Assembly (NCBI RefSeq): GCF_001905545.1
Contig: NZ_LIPD01000024.1
Span: 68,474-111,945, forward strand
Direction of reading: 5' to 3'
Source of the DNA: Streptomyces sp. CB02056
GTDB taxonomy: Bacteria > Actinomycetota > Actinomycetes > Streptomycetales > Streptomycetaceae
Length of the DNA: 43,472 nucleotides
Positions 7,859-14,959 of the stretch are shown piece after piece (the stretch's first letter is position 1; every line of letters begins with the position of its first letter). Made by a program: the position numbers and the translations under genes. Under the pieces are notes generated by a model that was not told where the DNA came from, ran no database searches, and was given only the letters and a program-made list of their open reading frames with translations.

Positions 7859-8488
7859 TCAGGCCGCCCGGCGCAGCGCGGCCCTCTCGATCGTCCGCAC
7901 CCGCCGCCACGTGTACACCCACGCGTCGATGTCCCGCACCCCGCAGATCTGCAGGAAGTGCCGCACCTTCTCCATCTGCGGAAGGGACGTCGCGTTGAGC
8001 ATGTCGGAGATCGTGCTGCGCCGCAGGACCCTGCCGTAGGCCGTCTGCCGCTGCTGGTGCAGCCGCGCGCTGCGCTCCTCCAGGTGGCGCAGCGACGGCT
8101 CGCCGGCCCAGATCCTGACGTCCTCCAGGCCCGCGACGAACTCCTGCACGGTGGAGAACAGCACGGGATCGGGTTCGCCGGCGGGCGGGACCGGGACGCG
8201 CCAGTCGGTGGCGGGCGGCCTCTTGGCGGACGTTCGCGCACGGGTGTGGAGTTCTGCCATCGCTTCCCCGTGCAGGAGTAGAGCGCGCTGCTGGGCGCGC
8301 TCACCCACGTCCATCGCTTTCAGCAGCGCTTTCAGCTCCCCCTCCAGGGGCAGAAGGCGTCCTTGGATGATCCCGTGCACGAAGGAGGGGGACATGCCGA
8401 CCCTGAGTGCGAGCGCTTCCATGGACCGCACGGAAGCGGGGTGATGGTGTTTCTGCAGCTCGTGCGAAAGCTCCTCGCGTGCGCTCAT
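7859..8488 (-). CDS. Helix-turn-helix (XRE-like) regulatory protein
   Basis: 209 residues. The N-terminal region SMEALALRVGMSPSFVHGII at about 22-42 reads as a divergent XRE helix-turn-helix. A charged helical linker follows. The C-terminal stretch contains HLEERSARLHQQRQTAYGRV and a second motif-like segment STISDMLNATSLPQMEKV, which resembles a second DNA-binding or effector helix pair often seen in actinomycete XRE proteins. The start at 8488 is set by ATGA overlap with the stop of the preceding 74-residue gene, implying translational coupling. Its target is unknown. Confidence 0.75.
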   Translation of the reverse strand: MSAREELSHELQKHHHPASVRSMEALALRVGMSPSFVHGIIQGRLLPLEGELKALLKAMDVGERAQQRALLLHGEAMAELHTRARTSAKRPPATDWRVPVPPAGEPDPVLFSTVQEFVAGLEDVRIWAGEPSLRHLEERSARLHQQRQTAYGRVLRRSTISDMLNATSLPQMEKVRHFLQICGVRDIDAWVYTWRRVRTIERAALRRAA

Positions 8489-8709
8489 CGCCGCCCCCGC
8501 ACGGCCGTGCCGGAGGCCTCGACGGCGGCGGTGACGATGACGGTGACCAGCGCCTCGACGGCGTACCCGAGGACGATCAGGGCGATGACGCCGGCCAGGG
8601 CGACCGCGAGGAACGCGGCGGACAGTGCGGTGTGCCGGAGGCCGGAGCCCTCGGCGGGCGGGGCGGGCGGCGGTGTGCGCCGTACCGCGCATCGGAGTTC
8701 GAGCAGCAC
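8485..8709 (-). CDS. Small membrane protein coupled to the HTH gene
   Basis: 74 residues from a GTG with AAGGGA six bases upstream. A single long hydrophobic segment (ALSAAFLAVALAGVIALIV and on through VTVIVTAA) spans about residues 28-62, enough for one or two membrane passes. The N-terminus is basic and proline-rich. Its stop codon overlaps the ATG of the downstream HTH gene, so the two are probably made together, suggesting a membrane partner or tether for the regulator. No family recognised. Confidence 0.65.
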   Translation of the reverse strand: MLLELRCAVRRTPPPAPPAEGSGLRHTALSAAFLAVALAGVIALIVLGYAVEALVTVIVTAAVEASGTAVRGRR

Positions 8710-8725
8710 AGTGGTCCCTTCTGAA

Positions 8726-9099
8726 CCTCAACCCGGACGTGGGGATTGCCGTCCCCTGGGCCACCCGGCGGGTGGTTGGGCCAGATCATGCGCGGGCCGT
8801 GAGGCGCCGCGCAAGTTGCCGCCCGCGGCTCCTCCGGCGGCAACCAGGGTTTGCAAGAGTTGATATGACTGACTGTCGGGACGAATTCGGACACCATTGC
8901 CGCGCCGCCGGCGCCCGCGTGTCCGAAGTCGTCCGGGACTGTCCGAGACCGTCCGGGCGCCGTCGGGCGGGTCGCCGGGATCGCACCTGCTCGGGGCGGT
9001 CCGGCGTCCGGGAGTGTCCGAAGCCGTCCGGTCGGCTTGGTCGCAGCGCCGCCGAATGCAAGAGTTGCGATCCGAGAGCCCTTCCCCTCAACCCGGACG
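8726..9099. repeat. Repeat-rich intergenic region (8710-9217)
   Basis: No convincing gene lies in these roughly 500 bases. Instead there are repeats. CCTCAACCCGGACG occurs at 8726-8739 and 9086-9099. TGCAAGAGTTG occurs at 8852-8862 and 9057-9067. A 20-base unit starting GTCCGAAGTCGTCCGG occurs in tandem at 8921-8940 and 8941-8960 (variant) and again at 9016-9035. TTCGGACA at 8886-8893 is an inverted copy of the unit's TGTCCGAA. The array sits upstream of the small membrane protein/HTH pair and may be a cluster of operator sites; that is inference. Confidence 0.6.
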
Positions 9100-9153
9100 G
9101 TCTCCCCGGGCGGAGTGCTGTTGCCGCAGCCCCGCCGTGACGCGGATCACATC

Positions 9154-9192
9154 GGAGAAGGCCTGCCCCCGTCCAGGGGGCAGGCCTTCTCC
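9154..9192 (-). terminator. Strong terminator after the quinone oxidoreductase gene
   Basis: Perfect 17-base stem (left arm GGAGAAGGCCTGCCCCC) with the loop GTCCA, the strongest simple hairpin in this part of the window. It starts 26 bases past the stop of the minus-strand oxidoreductase gene. Confidence 0.85.
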
Positions 9193-9217
9193 TCGTCCCC
9201 GCCTACCGGTCAGGGCG

Positions 9218-10156
9218 TCAGGGTGTCAGGAGCAGCCGCCCGCGCAGGCCTCCGGCCTCCAGGCGGCGGTGGGCGTCGGCGGCGCGGTCCAGGGGGAGGG
9301 TGTCGGCGACCCGCAGGGTGAGGCGGCCGTCGGCGGCGAGGTCGGACAGGCGGGCCAGTGCCGGGCCGTCGGCGGTGATCCACACGTTGGCGACCCGGAT
9401 GCCGCGCAGGGGCACCGGGGCGCTGCCGGCCGCGACCGCGACGAAGGCGCCGCGGCCGCGCACCGCGCCCAGGGCCCGTACGCCCAGCAGGGCGGCGTCG
9501 ACGGCGCCGTCGACCCCGCCGGGCACCGACTCCCGTACGGCGGCGGCCACGTCGGGTGCCGTGCGCGGCACGAACCACTCGGCGCCCAGGTCGCGCACCA
9601 GCGGCTCGTCGTCCTGTCCGGCGAGCGCGACCACCCGCAGGCCGCGCAGGGCGGCCAGTTCGACGGCGAAGCCGCCGACGCCGCCCGCCGCGCCGGTGAC
9701 CAGGACGGTGGAGCCGGCCGGCAGGTCGAGCAGGTCCAGGGCCTGTAGCGCGGTGAGGCCGTTGAGCGGCAGGGTCGCGGCCTGGGCGAGGGTGGCGCCG
9801 GCCGGGGCGGGGGCGAGGGCGTCCGCGTCCAGGACGACGTGCTCGGCGTAGGTGCCGAGGTCGGTGTCCAGGCGGTCGCGCAGGCCCACCACCCGCTGGC
9901 CGAGCGAGAATTGGGTCACCTCAGGTCCCACCGCGTCCACCGTCCCGGCCACGTCCCAGCCGATGCCGGTCACCGCGCGCGGGGCCATCAGCCCGGCCCC
10001 GGCGAGCACCCCGGAGCGGGTGACCGCGTCCACCGGGTTGACCCCGGCCGCCGCCACCCGCACCCGCACCTGCCCGCGGCCCGGCCGCGGCAGTGCCACC
10101 TCCACCAGCTCCAGCACCTCGGGACCGCCGAACTCCCGCACCACCACGGCACGCAT
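9218..10156 (-). CDS. NADP-dependent quinone oxidoreductase (zinc-less MDR family)
   Basis: 312 residues. It has the GroES-like N-terminal half of medium-chain dehydrogenases (VREFGGPEVLELVEVALPRP; AAGVNPVDAVTRSG). The Rossmann half contains LVTGAAGGVGGFAVELAAL at about 145-163, the QOR-type cofactor motif. The structural and catalytic zinc Cys clusters are missing, placing it with quinone/enone reductases. The start at 10156 (MRAVVVREFGG) has GAGGGGTGG upstream; a GTG at 10168 is possible but too close to that site. It is divergent from an HxlR regulator, as in known quinone-responsive pairs. Confidence 0.88.
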   Translation of the reverse strand: MRAVVVREFGGPEVLELVEVALPRPGRGQVRVRVAAAGVNPVDAVTRSGVLAGAGLMAPRAVTGIGWDVAGTVDAVGPEVTQFSLGQRVVGLRDRLDTDLGTYAEHVVLDADALAPAPAGATLAQAATLPLNGLTALQALDLLDLPAGSTVLVTGAAGGVGGFAVELAALRGLRVVALAGQDDEPLVRDLGAEWFVPRTAPDVAAAVRESVPGGVDGAVDAALLGVRALGAVRGRGAFVAVAAGSAPVPLRGIRVANVWITADGPALARLSDLAADGRLTLRVADTLPLDRAADAHRRLEAGGLRGRLLLTP

Positions 10157-10200
10157 CACGACACCCACCCCTCACGAATCGGCAACTCCACCCAACCTAA

Positions 10201-10215
10201 GGAGAGTTACTCTCC
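10201..10215. promoter_or_regulatory. Probable HxlR operator
   Basis: Perfect palindrome GGAGAGT-T-ACTCTCC in the divergent region between the oxidoreductase and HxlR genes. It is 45 bases from the oxidoreductase start and 53 bases from the HxlR start, well placed to control both. Binding is inferred from symmetry and location. Confidence 0.65.
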
Positions 10216-10268
10216 ATGGGGAAGGACGCACCCGAAGGTGCGTACCGCACGGAAAGGAGAGTGGGCCG

Positions 10269-10679
10269 ATGCCCACCACGACCGCCGCCCGGCGCCGCGC
10301 CGCCGAGGCCGCCGCCTACGACGCCTACCTCGCCTGGTGCCCGGCCCGCCAACTCCTGGACCGGATCGGCGACAAGTGGGTCAGCCTGCTCGTCTCCGCC
10401 CTCGCCGAAGGGCCGCTGCGCTACAGCGACCTGCGCCGGCGCCTGGCCGGGGTGAGCGAGAAGATGCTCACCCAGACCCTGCGCGCCCTGGAACGCGACG
10501 GCCTGGTCAGCCGCACCGTCACCGCCGGGGTGCCCGCCCGCGTCGACTACGAGCTCACCGGGCTCGGGCGCGACCTGCTGCCGCTCGTCCGGCAGATCAA
10601 GGACTGGGCGGAGAGCCACATGCCCCAGGTGCTGGCGGCCCGCGCCGCGTACGACGAGGACCACCGGACACCGGAATGA
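10269..10679 (+). CDS. HxlR-family (DUF24) regulator, probably quinone or redox sensing
   Basis: 136 residues. CPARQLLDRIGDKWVSLLV starting at Cys24 is the HxlR signature with the N-terminal conserved Cys. The winged helix follows (YSDLRRRLAGVSEKMLTQTL, LVSRTVTAGVPARVDYELT). In known members such as YodB and QorR, this Cys reacts with quinones or oxidants and releases DNA. Pairing with a divergent quinone oxidoreductase fits that role. The start follows GGAAAGGAG. Regulation of the neighbour is inferred. Confidence 0.9.
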   Translation: MPTTTAARRRAAEAAAYDAYLAWCPARQLLDRIGDKWVSLLVSALAEGPLRYSDLRRRLAGVSEKMLTQTLRALERDGLVSRTVTAGVPARVDYELTGLGRDLLPLVRQIKDWAESHMPQVLAARAAYDEDHRTPE

Positions 10680-10798
10680 CCCGGGGGACCGGGGACGGTC
10701 CGGGCGCAACCTCCGGCGGGGCGGCTCGTTGGGCGTACGGGTCGAACCGACCGGCCGGGGGCGGGAGTACGCCCCGGCCCTGACGGATGGGGACGTTC

Positions 10799-11188
10799 AT
10801 GACCGACACCGACACCGCCGCGGACTCCGCGGTCCGCAGCGGCAGCCCGGACTCCGCGGTCGACCGGGTCGCCGACTTCTACGGTGCCTACGTCGACGCC
10901 GTCTCCGACGGCACCGACGACCTGGGCACCGAGCTGCGCGCCCACTACCTCACCGAGGACTTCCGACAGCGGCTGGCGGCCTGGGAGGAGGCCAACCACG
11001 CCGACGGCGTGCTGCGCGCCCAGGACGTGCCCACCCGCTGGGAGGTGCGCTACCACGACTCCGGTGCCGGGCACCTGTTCACCACCGTCACGCTGACCTG
11101 GGGCACCGGCCCCGACGCCGGGCACACCCGGCTGGCGGTGCAGAGCGACCTGGGCACCAAGCTGATCTCGGACATCGAGGAGGGCTGA
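10799..11188 (+). CDS. Hypothetical protein, possibly NTF2-like
   Basis: 129 residues. A Ser/Asp-rich N-terminus is followed by VADFYGAYVDAVSDGTDD, an LRAHYLTEDFRQRL helix, and a beta-rich half ending TVTLTWGTGPDAGHTRLAVQ. The order of a helix pair followed by antiparallel strands resembles small NTF2-like or DUF3828-like folds, but I do not recognise the family with confidence. There is no signal peptide. The start at 10799 uses GGGGAC upstream; a start at 10787 would add four residues. It stands alone, 119 bases after the HxlR gene. Confidence 0.6.
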   Translation: MTDTDTAADSAVRSGSPDSAVDRVADFYGAYVDAVSDGTDDLGTELRAHYLTEDFRQRLAAWEEANHADGVLRAQDVPTRWEVRYHDSGAGHLFTTVTLTWGTGPDAGHTRLAVQSDLGTKLISDIEEG

Positions 11189-11213
11189 CCCGCCGTCACG
11201 CCGCCCCCGGGGG

Positions 11214-11816
11214 TCACGCCAGGGCTGCGGCCAGGCGCTCGGGCAGGGTGGCGTACGGGCGGCACTCGACCACGGGCAGCGCGTGGGCGCGGGCCTGGTC
11301 GGCGAGCCAGGTGCTGTAGCGGGCGCTGACGGCGGCGCGTTCGGGCTGCGGGCCGCTGTCGGGCTCGCGGTCGGCGTAGTTGGCGCCGATGCTCCGCGGG
11401 TCGTCCTCGTGCAGGAAGACCGCGCGCACCCGCCGGCCCTGTTCGGCGGCCTCGGCGGCGGCGCGGGCGGCGGCGGCCGGGGTGAGGTAGTCGCCCTCCA
11501 CGATCGCGGGCACGTCCACGGTGAGCCGGTTGCGCACGACGCCGAGCAGCGCGTCGTCCAGGGCGCGGGCGGTGGCGATCTGGAGTTCCAGGACGCGGTC
11601 GGCGCCCAGCGCGTCGGGGTCGGGCACGGCGGAGAAGTGGTGCAGGCCGGGGTGGCTGTCCGCGCTGGTGGCGGCCTGGAGGGCGGCCACGACGTCGTCG
11701 AACTCGACGACGAATGCGCCGTGTCGAACGCGCAGGAGGTCGGCGGCGCGGCTCTTGCCGAGGCCGGAGGCCCCGCCGATCAGCAGGACGTCCCACGGGA
11801 TTTCGTCGGTATGCAT
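11214..11816 (-). CDS. P-loop nucleotide-binding protein (kinase-like)
   Basis: 200 residues. Strand WDVLLIGGASGLGKSRAA carries a Walker A motif GGASGLGKS at about 14-22. FVVEFDDVV and VDVPAIVEGDYLTP supply acidic residues like the second nucleotide-site and substrate regions of small kinases. RAVFLHEDDPRSIGANYADRE looks like a lid region. This layout resembles (d)NMP-kinase-like or 2-phosphoglycerate-kinase-like proteins. The substrate cannot be assigned. No operon partner is evident. Confidence 0.7.
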   Translation of the reverse strand: MHTDEIPWDVLLIGGASGLGKSRAADLLRVRHGAFVVEFDDVVAALQAATSADSHPGLHHFSAVPDPDALGADRVLELQIATARALDDALLGVVRNRLTVDVPAIVEGDYLTPAAAARAAAEAAEQGRRVRAVFLHEDDPRSIGANYADREPDSGPQPERAAVSARYSTWLADQARAHALPVVECRPYATLPERLAAALA

Positions 11817-12017
11817 ACCGGCACGGTAAGCGGTCCGGGGTGCGGGTGGGCTCCGGGGGGTGGGGGAGGCGGCCGAGGGCGCGCCTCCCGGCCCGGCCCC
11901 CGGCGCCCGGAAGCCGGCCCCGGCCCGGTCCGTGGTCCGCCGCCCGCACCCCCGGTGCGGGCGGCGGCAGCGAACGGCCGGCAGCGGACGGGCCCGTACG
12001 GCGGCGCCCGGGTCCGG

Positions 12018-12548
12018 TCAGGCCCCGTCGCGGCGGGCGGAGCGGCGCACCGCCCAGGGCAGGCCGAACCACAGCACGGCGAAGATCAGCGCGATGCCGC
12101 AGGTGATCGGCACCGCGAGCGCCGTGCCGAGGACGACGTCCAGGACCAGCAGCACGGCGCCGGTCAGCGCGGAGGCGAGCAGCAGCAGGCCCACCTGGGC
12201 GACGCGGATGGAGACGGCGACGATCCGCTCCTTGCCCGGGTGGCGGTACAGCCCGCGGTGCAGGGCGACGGGGGTGGCCAGGACGGCCGCGGCGACGACC
12301 GACAGCAGCAGGGTGGTGACGTAGACGTCCTGCTGGGCGTCGGTGAGCTGGGCGAAGCGCGGGGTGAAGGCGACGCCGAGCAGGAACGCGAAGACGATCT
12401 GCACGCCGGTCTGGAGCACCCGCAGCTCCTGCAGCATCGCCACCAGGCGCCGGTCGGCGCGCACGGCCGGGTTCCCCCAGCCGGGCGGGGGAGCGGAGTC
12501 GGACCGGTGGCCGGGCGAGGGGGAGTCCGGGGGAGGTGCACTGGTCAT
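12018..12548 (-). CDS. DUF6328-family membrane protein
   Basis: 176 residues. After a Pro/Ser-rich cytoplasmic N-terminus comes the family signature LVAMLQELRVLQTGVQIVFA, then about four membrane segments (FAFLLGVAFT, TLLLSVVAAAVLATPVAL, VGLLLLASALTGAVLLVLDV, ITCGIALIFAVLWFGLP). The basic C-terminus suggests an inside orientation. No activity is known to me for the family. It is followed 24 bases upstream by the MarR gene on the same strand, so co-transcription with the regulator is possible. Confidence 0.75.
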   Translation of the reverse strand: MTSAPPPDSPSPGHRSDSAPPPGWGNPAVRADRRLVAMLQELRVLQTGVQIVFAFLLGVAFTPRFAQLTDAQQDVYVTTLLLSVVAAAVLATPVALHRGLYRHPGKERIVAVSIRVAQVGLLLLASALTGAVLLVLDVVLGTALAVPITCGIALIFAVLWFGLPWAVRRSARRDGA

Positions 12549-12572
12549 GCGTCAGCTTCCCACGGCCCGGCG

Positions 12573-13166
12573 TCAGGCCCCGCGCGTCGCACCGGGGTCC
12601 GCGCCCCCGGTGCCGTCCAGGCGCTGCTGCCAGACGGTGAGCAACCCCTGCAGGGCGCCGGCCTCCTCGGGGCTCAGGTGGGCCAGCAGCCGGTGCTCGT
12701 TGCGCATGTGCGCCGTGAACGCCTCGTCGATCAGGCGCCGGCCGGCCTCGGTGAGCGCGACCACGCGCCCGCGCCGGTCGTCGGCGGCCGGGCGGCGGGT
12801 GACCAGCCCGGCGCGCTCCAGGCGGTCGATCCGCTTGGTCATCGCCCCGGTGGTCACCATCGTGTGCGCGGCCAGCTCGCCCGGGGCCCGCTCGTACGGG
12901 GCGCCGGCCCGGCGCAGCGCGGCGAGCACGTCGAACTCGCCCTCGCCCAGGCCGTAGCGCTGGTAGACGAGGGTCAGCTCGGCGGTCAGGCGGGCGGCGA
13001 GGCGGTGCAGGCGCCCGATGACGGCCTGCGGGGAGACGTCCAGGTCGGGGCGTTCGCGCCGCCACTCGGCCTGGACCCGGGCGACGTGGTCCGCGGCGTC
13101 GGTGGGGTCCGCGTGGTCGGCGTGCTGTCCGTGTCCCTGTCCCTGTCCGTGCTCCATGGGCGCCAT
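12573..13166 (-). CDS. MarR-family transcriptional regulator
   Basis: 197 residues. The winged helix is clear: EFDVLAALRRAGAPYE, ELAAHTMVTTGAMTKRIDRL, and the DDRRGRVVALTEAG wing with the conserved Asp-Arg. The N-terminus is His/Gly-rich (EHGQGQGHGQHADHADP), encoded partly by 6-base repeats, and could be disordered. The start at 13166 has GGGGAT upstream; 13157 (MEHG) is the alternative. It is divergent from an EamA exporter with two symmetric sites between or over their starts, so it most likely represses the exporter and itself. Confidence 0.9.
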   Translation of the reverse strand: MAPMEHGQGQGHGQHADHADPTDAADHVARVQAEWRRERPDLDVSPQAVIGRLHRLAARLTAELTLVYQRYGLGEGEFDVLAALRRAGAPYERAPGELAAHTMVTTGAMTKRIDRLERAGLVTRRPAADDRRGRVVALTEAGRRLIDEAFTAHMRNEHRLLAHLSPEEAGALQGLLTVWQQRLDGTGGADPGATRGA

Positions 13167-13176
13167 CCTATCCCCG

Positions 13177-13196
13177 ATAGCTTCCTGGGAAGCTAT
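13177..13196. promoter_or_regulatory. MarR operator O1
   Basis: Perfect inverted repeat with 9-base arms ATAGCTTCC and GGAAGCTAT separated by TG. It lies between the MarR start (13166) and the EamA start (13207). The right arm runs into TATATT (13194-13199), a good -10 element for the EamA promoter, so a bound repressor would block it directly. Confidence 0.8.
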
Positions 13197-13201
13197 ATTG
13201 T

Positions 13202-13213
13202 CTTCCATGGAAG
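13202..13213. promoter_or_regulatory. MarR operator O2 over the EamA start codon
   Basis: Perfect palindrome CTTCCATGGAAG. It shares the CTTCC-N2-GGAAG core of O1; the two centres are 21 bases apart, two turns of the helix. The ATG inside it is the EamA start codon. Confidence 0.65.
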
Positions 13214-14148
13214 CCAATACGCGGTGGGTCCTGCTCACCGCCCTCGCCCCCGTCGCCTGGGGCGCCAACTACTGGGTCACCCACGCCCACCTGCCCGCCG
13301 ACCACCCCCTGTGGGGCGCCGCCCTGCGCGCCCTGCCCGCCGGCCTGCTGCTCCTCGCCCTCGCCCGCCGCCGCCCGCACGGCGCCTGGTGGTGGCGCAG
13401 CGCGCTGCTCGGCCTGCTCAACACCGCCGTCTTCTTCGTCCTGCTCTACCTCGCCTCCCAACTGCTGCCCACCAGCGCCGCCGCCACCGTCATGGCCGCC
13501 TCCCCGCTGACCATGCTGCTCACCGCCTGGGCGCTGGCCGGCCCGCGCCCGCGCCGCGCGCACCTGGCGGGGGCGGTGGTGGGCCTGGCCGGCGTCGCGC
13601 TGGCCCTGGCCGGACCGGGGGAGGGCATCGGCTGGGCCGGGCTGGCCGCCTCGGCGGCCGCGATGCTGGTCTCCTCCGTCGGCTACGTGCTGGCCGCCCG
13701 CTGGCGCGAGGGCGCCGACCCGCTCGCCGCCACCGCCTGGCAGCTGACCGCGGGCGGCCTGGTGCTGCTGCCGCTCGCCGCCGCCGTCGAGGGCCCGCCC
13801 CCGCCGGTGGACGCGCCCACCCTGCTCGCCTTCGGCTACACCACCGTGATCGCCACCGCGCTCGCCTTCGCCTGCTGGTTCGCCGGACTGCGCCATCTGC
13901 CGGCCGGCACCGTGGGCCTGCTCGGACTGCTCAACCCGCTCACCGGCGTGCTGCTGGGCACGGCGCTGGACGGCGACGCCTTCGGGCCGCGCCAGGGCGC
14001 GGGGCTGGCGCTGGTCGTGGCCGGCATCCTGCTCGGGCGGCCGCGCGCCGAAACCGCTGTCCGTCCCGCCGCCGAGCCCGCCGCCGAGTCCGCTGCCGGT
14101 CGGGCCCGCCCATCGGCGGACCGGGACCTTGATCTCAAGTCGACTTGA
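13207..14148 (+). CDS. EamA/DMT-family transporter
   Basis: 313 residues with ten predicted membrane segments in two five-helix halves, as in EamA (drug/metabolite transporter) exporters. Examples are WVLLTALAPVAWGANYWVT, ALRALPAGLLLLALA, AAATVMAASPLTMLLTAWAL and, in the second half, AAMLVSSVGYVLAARW and GTVGLLGLLNPLTGVLLG. It likely exports a small toxic or metabolic compound. There is no ribosome-binding site. TATATT ends 7 bases before the ATG, so the transcript is probably leaderless. The last codons overlap the promoter of the next gene. It is controlled by the divergent MarR. Confidence 0.88.
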   Translation: MEANTRWVLLTALAPVAWGANYWVTHAHLPADHPLWGAALRALPAGLLLLALARRRPHGAWWWRSALLGLLNTAVFFVLLYLASQLLPTSAAATVMAASPLTMLLTAWALAGPRPRRAHLAGAVVGLAGVALALAGPGEGIGWAGLAASAAAMLVSSVGYVLAARWREGADPLAATAWQLTAGGLVLLPLAAAVEGPPPPVDAPTLLAFGYTTVIATALAFACWFAGLRHLPAGTVGLLGLLNPLTGVLLGTALDGDAFGPRQGAGLALVVAGILLGRPRAETAVRPAAEPAAESAAGRARPSADRDLDLKST

Positions 14149-14159
14149 GGTCCTAGCCT
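14129..14159 (+). promoter_or_regulatory. MerR-type promoter for the NTF2-like gene
   Basis: The -35-like TTGATC (14129-14134) and -10-like TAGCCT (14154-14159) are separated by 19 bases, the overlong spacing typical of MerR-activated promoters. The perfect 16-base palindrome CTCAAGTCGACTTGAG (14134-14149) fills the spacer. It overlaps the final codons and stop of the EamA gene. No MerR regulator is encoded in the window, so the controlling protein would act from elsewhere. Confidence 0.7.
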
Positions 14160-14218
14160 CCGTGGTGCGTGGCCGGACCGGGTCGCGCTGCGCACGGCGA
14201 CCCCGAGGAGCCAGGGCC

Positions 14219-14806
14219 ATGACCACCGACACCACCGCCACCGACACCACCGCCATCGACACCATCGCCGCGAACCTCGCCGCGCTCGGACAGCGGGTCC
14301 GGGTCCTCACCGACCGCGCCGAGATCACCGGCCTCATCGACGGCTACCTGCTCAGCCTCGACACGGTGCCCCGCGACGGCGGGCGGTTCGACGAGGCCTG
14401 GGCGCGGCGCTACTTCACCCCCGACGTGCGGATCACCACGCCGGTGGGGGACCACGAGGGCATCGACGGGCTGGCCGAGTCCGAGCAGGCGACCCTCGGG
14501 AAGTTCGAGCGGACCCAGCACGTGGGCGCCAACCACATGATCGACCTGGACGGGGACCGGGCCGCGGTGCGCTGGAACGCCGTCATGGCGCACGTCCACC
14601 TCGCCTCCACCCAGCGGGCGCGCGGCGAGGAGCCCGGCGGCCACTTCGACGTCGGCGGCACGTTCACCGGCGAGGCGGTGCGCACCCCCGACGGCTGGCG
14701 CCTGCGGAGCCTGGACGTGCGGGCCGTGTGGACGAGCGGCAGGGGCCCGCTCGTCCTGACCCCGAAGGCCGGGGCGACCCTGCGCGACCTCGCCGGCGGA
14801 GCGTGA
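14219..14806 (+). CDS. NTF2-like / SnoaL-like protein
   Basis: 195 residues. The cone-shaped NTF2 fold is suggested by an N-terminal helix (VLTDRAEITGLIDGYLLSLD), an ARRYFTPDVRITTPVGDHEG turn, strands through AAVRWNAVMAHVHL and a late GWRLRSLDVRAVWTSG strand, as in the SnoaL_4 subgroup. The N-terminus has a Thr/Asp repeat (TDTTATDTTAIDT) that is probably unstructured. GAGGAGCCAGGGCC precedes the ATG. These proteins may be small-molecule isomerases or hydroxylases, or binding proteins; activity is unknown. It is driven by the MerR-type promoter upstream. Confidence 0.8.
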   Translation: MTTDTTATDTTAIDTIAANLAALGQRVRVLTDRAEITGLIDGYLLSLDTVPRDGGRFDEAWARRYFTPDVRITTPVGDHEGIDGLAESEQATLGKFERTQHVGANHMIDLDGDRAAVRWNAVMAHVHLASTQRARGEEPGGHFDVGGTFTGEAVRTPDGWRLRSLDVRAVWTSGRGPLVLTPKAGATLRDLAGGA

Positions 14807-14811
14807 CGGCG

Positions 14812-14833
14812 GCCCCGGGGCACCGACCGGGGC
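14812..14833 (+). terminator. Probable terminator
   Basis: Hairpin with 7-base perfect arms GCCCCGG and CCGGGGC around an 8-base loop, beginning 6 bases after the NTF2-like gene. Confidence 0.5.
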
Positions 14834-14872
14834 GCCACTTGGGCCGGGGCCCCGCCGCTTGCCCGCCGGGCG

Positions 14873-14884
14873 GATCACGTGATC
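14873..14884. promoter_or_regulatory. Symmetric site upstream of hemerythrin gene
   Basis: Perfect 12-base palindrome GATCACGTGATC, 75 bases before the chosen hemerythrin start. It is a candidate operator for that gene. No regulator is identified. Confidence 0.45.
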
Positions 14885-14959
14885 TGCTGGCGCGAGCATC
14901 GCGTGCCGGTGACGGACCGCGTCAGGCATGGAGGTGCGCGACCGAAGGGACCGCCACCC

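Noticed and set aside
11283..14132. 949-residue forward reading frame
   Set aside because: It overlaps the P-loop, DUF6328 and MarR genes on the opposite strand and the EamA gene out of frame; its composition is typical of high-GC shadow frames.
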